64,000 nucleotides of DNA, from positions 372,001-436,000 of the forward strand of contig NZ_VMRJ01000003.1 in the NCBI RefSeq assembly GCF_007713685.1, given 5' to 3'. The position numbers and the translations under genes were made by a program. This DNA comes from Hymenobacter setariae. GTDB lineage: Bacteria; Bacteroidota; Bacteroidia; Cytophagales; Hymenobacteraceae. Shown here one piece after another: positions 60,454 through 64,000 of this stretch (positions within the stretch are counted from its first letter, which is position 1; each line of letters starts with the position of its first letter). The notes below the pieces were generated by a model. That model saw nothing but the letters and a program-made list of their open reading frames with translations. It was not told the origin of the DNA and made no database searches.

Positions 60454-61374
60454 CTAGGTTACCTCGGCGCGGGTTAGGCCTTCGTTGAGGCAAATGGCGG
60501 CTTTGCTACCGCTAGCGGCCGCCAGTAGCGCTTGCTGCTGGCCGGGTACCATGTCACCGGCAGCATAGAGGCCGGGCACCGTGGTTTGTGCATTTTTATC
60601 GACCCAGACGGCGCCCTTGCCAGTAAGGCGCGCCCCTAGGTCGGCGGCCAACGTGCTGCGTTGCTCCTGCGGCGGGTGCAGAAACAAAGCGCTGCGCTCG
60701 ATGTAGCTACCATCGGTAAACTCGACGCAGCGCAGGCCGCCGCGGGCCGTGCCTACCAGCCGTGCAATGGGTTCTTCGCGTACTACAATACCCTGGCGGC
60801 GCAGCCGCTGCCGGGCATAATCGGTAAGGTGGCCGGGGCCATTGGTGACAATTATCACATCGGCGCTCCAGCGGCTGATGAGTAACGCAAGGCCCGCTAC
60901 CGCTTTGCCCTGGCCATATACGGCCAGCGGCTGGTCGCGCACTTCATAGCCATGGCAGTAGGGGCAGTGCAGCACGCTACTGCCCCACAGCTCGCGAAAG
61001 CCCGGTAGCGGCGGCAGTACGTCGTCGACGCCGGTAGCTAGCAGTACCCGCCGCGCCGTAGCCTTGGTAGGGTGCCCCTGGCCATTTTGACCAGTAGCTT
61101 CAAACCCTTGGGCCAGTTTAGTAAGGGCCGTGATTTTGAACTCGCGCACCTCGACGGTAGGGTATGGCGCCAGCTGCTCGCGCCCAATATGCAGCAATGC
61201 GGCCGGCCGAATGCCATCGCGAGAGAAAAAGCTGTGCACGGCGCCCGATGGCGCATTGCGAGTGGGGCCGCCATCGGCTACCAACACCCGGCGGCGGCAG
61301 CGCCCGAGGGTGAGGGCCGCGCTCAGCCCGGCGCTGCCCGCACCGATGACGAGCACGTCATAGTCACTATGCAT
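60454..61374 (-). CDS. Thioredoxin-reductase-like FAD/NAD(P)-dependent oxidoreductase
   Basis: 306 aa. The FAD Rossmann motif GAGSAGLSAA is at 11-20, the active-site pair Cys137 and Cys140 in HCPYCHGYE, a weak NAD(P) site around 153-165 (YGQGKAVAGLA), and the FAD C-terminal block GLYAAGDM near 267-274. Bacterial TrxB has CATC or CxxC in other contexts. CPYCHG is the form seen in TrxR-like dithiol oxidases such as GliT/HlmI-type enzymes and in some Bacteroidota TrxR-like proteins. The NAD(P) motif GQGKAVAG is not the GxGxxA/G of TrxB. It may use oxygen instead of a thioredoxin partner (inference). No thioredoxin gene is adjacent. Confidence 0.85.
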   Translation of the reverse strand: MHSDYDVLVIGAGSAGLSAALTLGRCRRRVLVADGGPTRNAPSGAVHSFFSRDGIRPAALLHIGREQLAPYPTVEVREFKITALTKLAQGFEATGQNGQGHPTKATARRVLLATGVDDVLPPLPGFRELWGSSVLHCPYCHGYEVRDQPLAVYGQGKAVAGLALLISRWSADVIIVTNGPGHLTDYARQRLRRQGIVVREEPIARLVGTARGGLRCVEFTDGSYIERSALFLHPPQEQRSTLAADLGARLTGKGAVWVDKNAQTTVPGLYAAGDMVPGQQQALLAAASGSKAAICLNEGLTRAEVT

Positions 61375-61631
61375 AAGTGGGTATAATTATTTAGAGCTAA
61401 GTAAGTAGTTGCTTCGTTAAACTGGCAAACGCCGGCCGGGGGTTGCGAAGCGTGCTAAAAAACTCATTGGCCGCCTGGCACTAGCTCACAGAGCAGCCTA
61501 GGTTATCGACGTGGGCTGCACTAGGTGGCAGGGGCGCACTGGTACTTATTGGAGGAGGAATAGGAAGCAGGCAACTTATTGCTCATGTGGCCAGTTCAAG
61601 CCTAACCCTCCCACTCTAAATCCTACGAAAT

Positions 61632-62117
61632 ATGAGCAGTATACTGTACCGCCGTTTGCTGGCGGGCTTGTTGGTGAGTGCATCGGCGTGGGCTACGCCC
61701 GCCCTAGCGCAAGCTGGCCGCGCGGCTACACCCGCCCCCAACGCCCAGGCCAGCGCTGAACGCTTCACGGAGCTGTGCCAGACCAAGCTAAAGCTCGCCC
61801 CCGAGCAGTCATCGTTGTTACGCACCTACCTCGACCAGGAAGTAAACTACTTGAATGTGTTGGCGGTGAATGGCATTGCTACCGAAACGCCCAACTTGAC
61901 TGCTACCGAGGCCCAGCAGCTCGACCAAGTGCTAGGCAAGCTGTTATCAGCGAGTCAGCTGCGCGACTACCGCAAGCTGGAGCAGACACCTCAGGCACAA
62001 GCCTACCTAGGTAGCATGGCCTTGCTGCCTACCAACCCCGATAACTTGGCTAAGGGCAAGCACCGCCAGCGGCGCAACTCTACTATGATGGCGCAGCGCT
62101 TCGACGAGACCGAATAG
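61632..62117 (+). CDS. Small secreted helical protein of unknown function
   Basis: 161 aa with a signal peptide ending near residue 26 (TPALAQ). The mature part is all helical (FTELCQTKLKLAPEQSSLLRTYL, EAQQLDQVLGKLLSASQLRDYRKLE), with a basic end (KHRQRRNS). No family was recognised. The pattern L-x-x-x-Q and the size recall LTXXQ/Spy-like periplasmic stress proteins, but this is weak. A bidirectional terminator follows. The 257 bases before the start hold no recognised promoter. Confidence 0.65.
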   Translation: MSSILYRRLLAGLLVSASAWATPALAQAGRAATPAPNAQASAERFTELCQTKLKLAPEQSSLLRTYLDQEVNYLNVLAVNGIATETPNLTATEAQQLDQVLGKLLSASQLRDYRKLEQTPQAQAYLGSMALLPTNPDNLAKGKHRQRRNSTMMAQRFDETE

Positions 62118-62140
62118 CTCATACTGCTACCCGCCTAAAC

Positions 62141-62176
62141 AAAAAAGGCCCTTCCCGAGCGGGAAGGGCCTTTTTT
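62141..62176. terminator. Bidirectional terminator
   Basis: AAAAAAGGCCCTTCCC pairs with GGGAAGGGCCTTTTTT around a short loop. It separates the convergent small secreted-protein gene and the T9SS surface-protein gene. Confidence 0.92.
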
Positions 62177-62200
62177 AGTACCTAGGTCGTTGCCGGTAGC

Positions 62201-64000
62201 TTACTCCTTGGTCAGACGCAGGGCCTGGCGTAGGGGTGAGCCGTCGGGCTGCGTGCCTGCTACCACGAGCAGGTAAGAGCCACTGGCTAGGCCGGTTAGT
62301 TCCAGAGGTTGAAGCTGGCCACCACCTAGGGCCCAAGTGCGCACTGCGCGGCCGGTAGCATCGAGCAGCTGTACCTGGAAAGTGCCTGCGGCGGGCAGCT
62401 GGCTCAGGTCTAGGGTCGTGCGGTCAACCACGGGGTTGGGGTACACATTCAGGCTCACAGTGGCTACTTTGGCGAAGCTCACCGTGCGCTGGGGCGAATA
62501 GGTGGCCGTGCCGTCGAGGTCTACTTGGCGCAGGCGGTAGTACACTGCGCCAGTAGCTTTGGCAGCTACGCCCGCATCGGTGAGGGTATAGGTGCTGGCC
62601 GCCGCTTTGGTGCCTTGCGCCGTTACCCGGCCAATGGCCGCGAAGGTGGTGCCATCGAAGCTGCGCTCTACTTCGAAGTAAGCGCTGTTAACCTCTGAAG
62701 CGGTAGACCAGCTGAGCAGTGCATCGCGCTGCTGCACGGCCCGTGCCCCAAAATCAACCAATACTACTGGCAGCGGCGTGCCGCCGATGGTGAAGGTAAC
62801 TGGCTGTGTGGTGATGCCATTGTATTGGTCGGTGGTCGTGATGTTCAGGGTGTACGTGCCAGGGAGCAGGCTGCTGGGCGTCTGCACCTGTATCTGGCCT
62901 GTAGTAGCGTTCAGCACCAGGCCCAGCTGCGAGAGGTTGGTGATGTAGTTGTACTGCGAGCTGGTGAATACCCCGGTCGAAGTAGCGGCGGCTATCCCAT
63001 TGGCAGCCCCGGTTTGCAGGTTGCCGCTGGTGGTGTTGTACACTTGTGCGCTAGCGTTGTACAGCGCGCCGTTGTTGTCCGTTACAAAAGAGATGACATC
63101 GTTGGCAGCATAGGTGGCGGCCGATGCCTTCACAGGCGTATTAGCGTACACAGCTGCGTTGTCGGCTCCAACCGGAATGGTATAAAGAGCCGGCGTGCTG
63201 GCCAGCGCTGGGGTGCCATTGTCGGTAGCCAAGTAGTTGAAGAAGGCGTTGCCTGCAAAACCGGTGGCCGGCGTGTACTTCAGCGTCTGCGCCTGGGTGG
63301 GCGTCAGGTTGAGCTGCGAGGTGCCACCGAGTAGGTTGGCGCTAGTGATAGCCGTGTACGTGCTGCCGCTGTTGTAGTACAGCGTGCCGCTCGTGGGCAG
63401 GCTAGTGAGCGTATAGCTGTTTACGCTGCCATCGGGGTCAGTGGCTTGCAGCGGCGAAATAAGTGCCTGCTGTGCGGTGTTGCCTTCGGGCGTTTGTAGC
63501 GAGTTCACAATATTGCTGGCTACGGGCGGCTGGTTGGCAGCCGTGGTTGTGAGGCTAGCCGTGTTCGGTGCCTGAGTAGCAAGCTCGGTGGTGGCCGTGC
63601 TCACTGTGCTCGTGATAGTGTACCCTGCCGAGCTCGTGATGGTGCTTGGGGCCGTCATCGTAATAGTGTACTCCAGCGCTTGGGCAGCCGTGTTAGCGGC
63701 AGCCGAGCCCGAGTAGCCAGGCAAGCTAGCTACGGTGGGGAAGGTAATGAGGCCAGTATTGGCATCGTAGCTGCCGCCACCGCTCACTACCACCCCAACC
63801 AGGCCAGCGGGAAGCTGCACCGTGGTATTCACGGCACTGGCCGCCGAAGGGCCTACGTTGCGGGTCGTCACGAAGTACGTAGCCGACGAGTTGGGTGCAA
63901 TGGTGCTCGGGCCACTGAGGGTCGTGGTCACATCGGCACGCGGCGCAAAGGGCAGCGTAATGGGGGCCACGTTGTTATTCGGATTCGAGTCGCTGTTCGT
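62201..64000 (-). CDS. Large T9SS surface protein, C-terminal part (5' end beyond the window)
   Basis: The frame is open to the right window edge, so the apparent start inside (a GTG at 63970) is probably internal. The visible 600 residues are extracellular beta-sandwich repeats. A DUF11-like domain (TTTLSGPSTIAPNSSATYFVTT) comes first, then cadherin-like/Ig repeats with NQPPVASNIVNSLQTPEGNTA and LQATDPDGSVNSYTL. A fibronectin-like stretch follows (LLSWSTASEVNSAYFEVERSF). The type A T9SS sorting domain ends it (VYPNPVVDRTTLDLSQLP, ASGSYLLVVAGT). It is therefore a secreted, probably adhesive surface protein. Its full length and N-terminal domains are unknown. Confidence 0.85.
   Translation of the reverse strand, partial: TNSDSNPNNNVAPITLPFAPRADVTTTLSGPSTIAPNSSATYFVTTRNVGPSAASAVNTTVQLPAGLVGVVVSGGGSYDANTGLITFPTVASLPGYSGSAAANTAAQALEYTITMTAPSTITSSAGYTITSTVSTATTELATQAPNTASLTTTAANQPPVASNIVNSLQTPEGNTAQQALISPLQATDPDGSVNSYTLTSLPTSGTLYYNSGSTYTAITSANLLGGTSQLNLTPTQAQTLKYTPATGFAGNAFFNYLATDNGTPALASTPALYTIPVGADNAAVYANTPVKASAATYAANDVISFVTDNNGALYNASAQVYNTTSGNLQTGAANGIAAATSTGVFTSSQYNYITNLSQLGLVLNATTGQIQVQTPSSLLPGTYTLNITTTDQYNGITTQPVTFTIGGTPLPVVLVDFGARAVQQRDALLSWSTASEVNSAYFEVERSFDGTTFAAIGRVTAQGTKAAASTYTLTDAGVAAKATGAVYYRLRQVDLDGTATYSPQRTVSFAKVATVSLNVYPNPVVDRTTLDLSQLPAAGTFQVQLLDATGRAVRTWALGGGQLQPLELTGLASGSYLLVVAGTQPDGSPLRQALRLTKE

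Noticed and set aside
62825..63334. Plus-strand open frame inside the T9SS surface-protein gene
   Set aside because: It is opposite a gene with clear domain repeats and has no domain pattern of its own.

Overview
The window comes from a Bacteroidota chromosome, most likely a Hymenobacter-like member of the Cytophagales. Supporting traits are a GC-rich sequence, SusC/SusD, type IX secretion (T9SS) sorting domains, Bacteroidota-style TAnnTTTG promoter elements, ExbB-ExbD-ExbD-TonB, a PorG-uppS-bamA-Skp block and almost no Shine-Dalgarno sequences. The genus is inferred from family content and was not tested by any search. The palindrome CCTAGG occurs about 90 times by eye, several times the expectation from base composition.

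Left part (1-22 kb). After the tail of a drug-efflux-type MFS gene come an OmpA-domain membrane protein and two Roadblock/LC7-like proteins, a secreted lipoprotein, pdxJ, a YqeY protein, cvpA, a TrpG/PabA amidotransferase and an alpha/beta hydrolase. Then follows an envelope-assembly block: CBS-domain protein, BamA-like barrel protein, nadK, two tandem PorG-like (DUF6089) barrels, uppS, bamA and two OmpH/Skp chaperones. A large GH63-like glycosidase and an RluA-type pseudouridine synthase close the section.

Middle part (22-37.7 kb). On the minus strand lies the energy-transduction set exbB-exbD-exbD-tonB, a second tonB, a two-helix membrane protein, a PstS-like lipoprotein and a TPR protein. 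mazG, glmM and a cysteine desulfurase follow. Next is an unusual group: a coiled-coil protein, a PspA/ESCRT-III-like protein with two added membrane helices, and a membrane-anchored Ppx/GppA-like (ASKHA-fold) protein. This is my best candidate for an undescribed system. A helix-hairpin-helix protein ends the section.

Polysaccharide utilisation locus (37.7-55.5 kb). Eleven minus-strand genes run ECF sigma factor, SGNH-LamG hydrolase, FecR-type anti-sigma factor, SusC with STN domain, SusD, three GH30 enzymes, SGNH hydrolase, GH5 enzyme and esterase. A divergent LacI-family regulator lies upstream. Long inverted repeats sit in several junctions between the distal genes. The enzyme set suggests a beta-glucan, perhaps beta-1,6/1,3-glucan of fungal type (inference).

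Right end (55.5-64 kb). An MFS exporter, a small STAS-like protein, a T9SS-secreted metallophosphatase, an AT-rich CotH-kinase T9SS protein, a thioredoxin-reductase-like flavoprotein, a small secreted helical protein and the C-terminal part of a large T9SS surface protein that runs off the window. No tRNA, rRNA, CRISPR array or insertion sequence was recognised.
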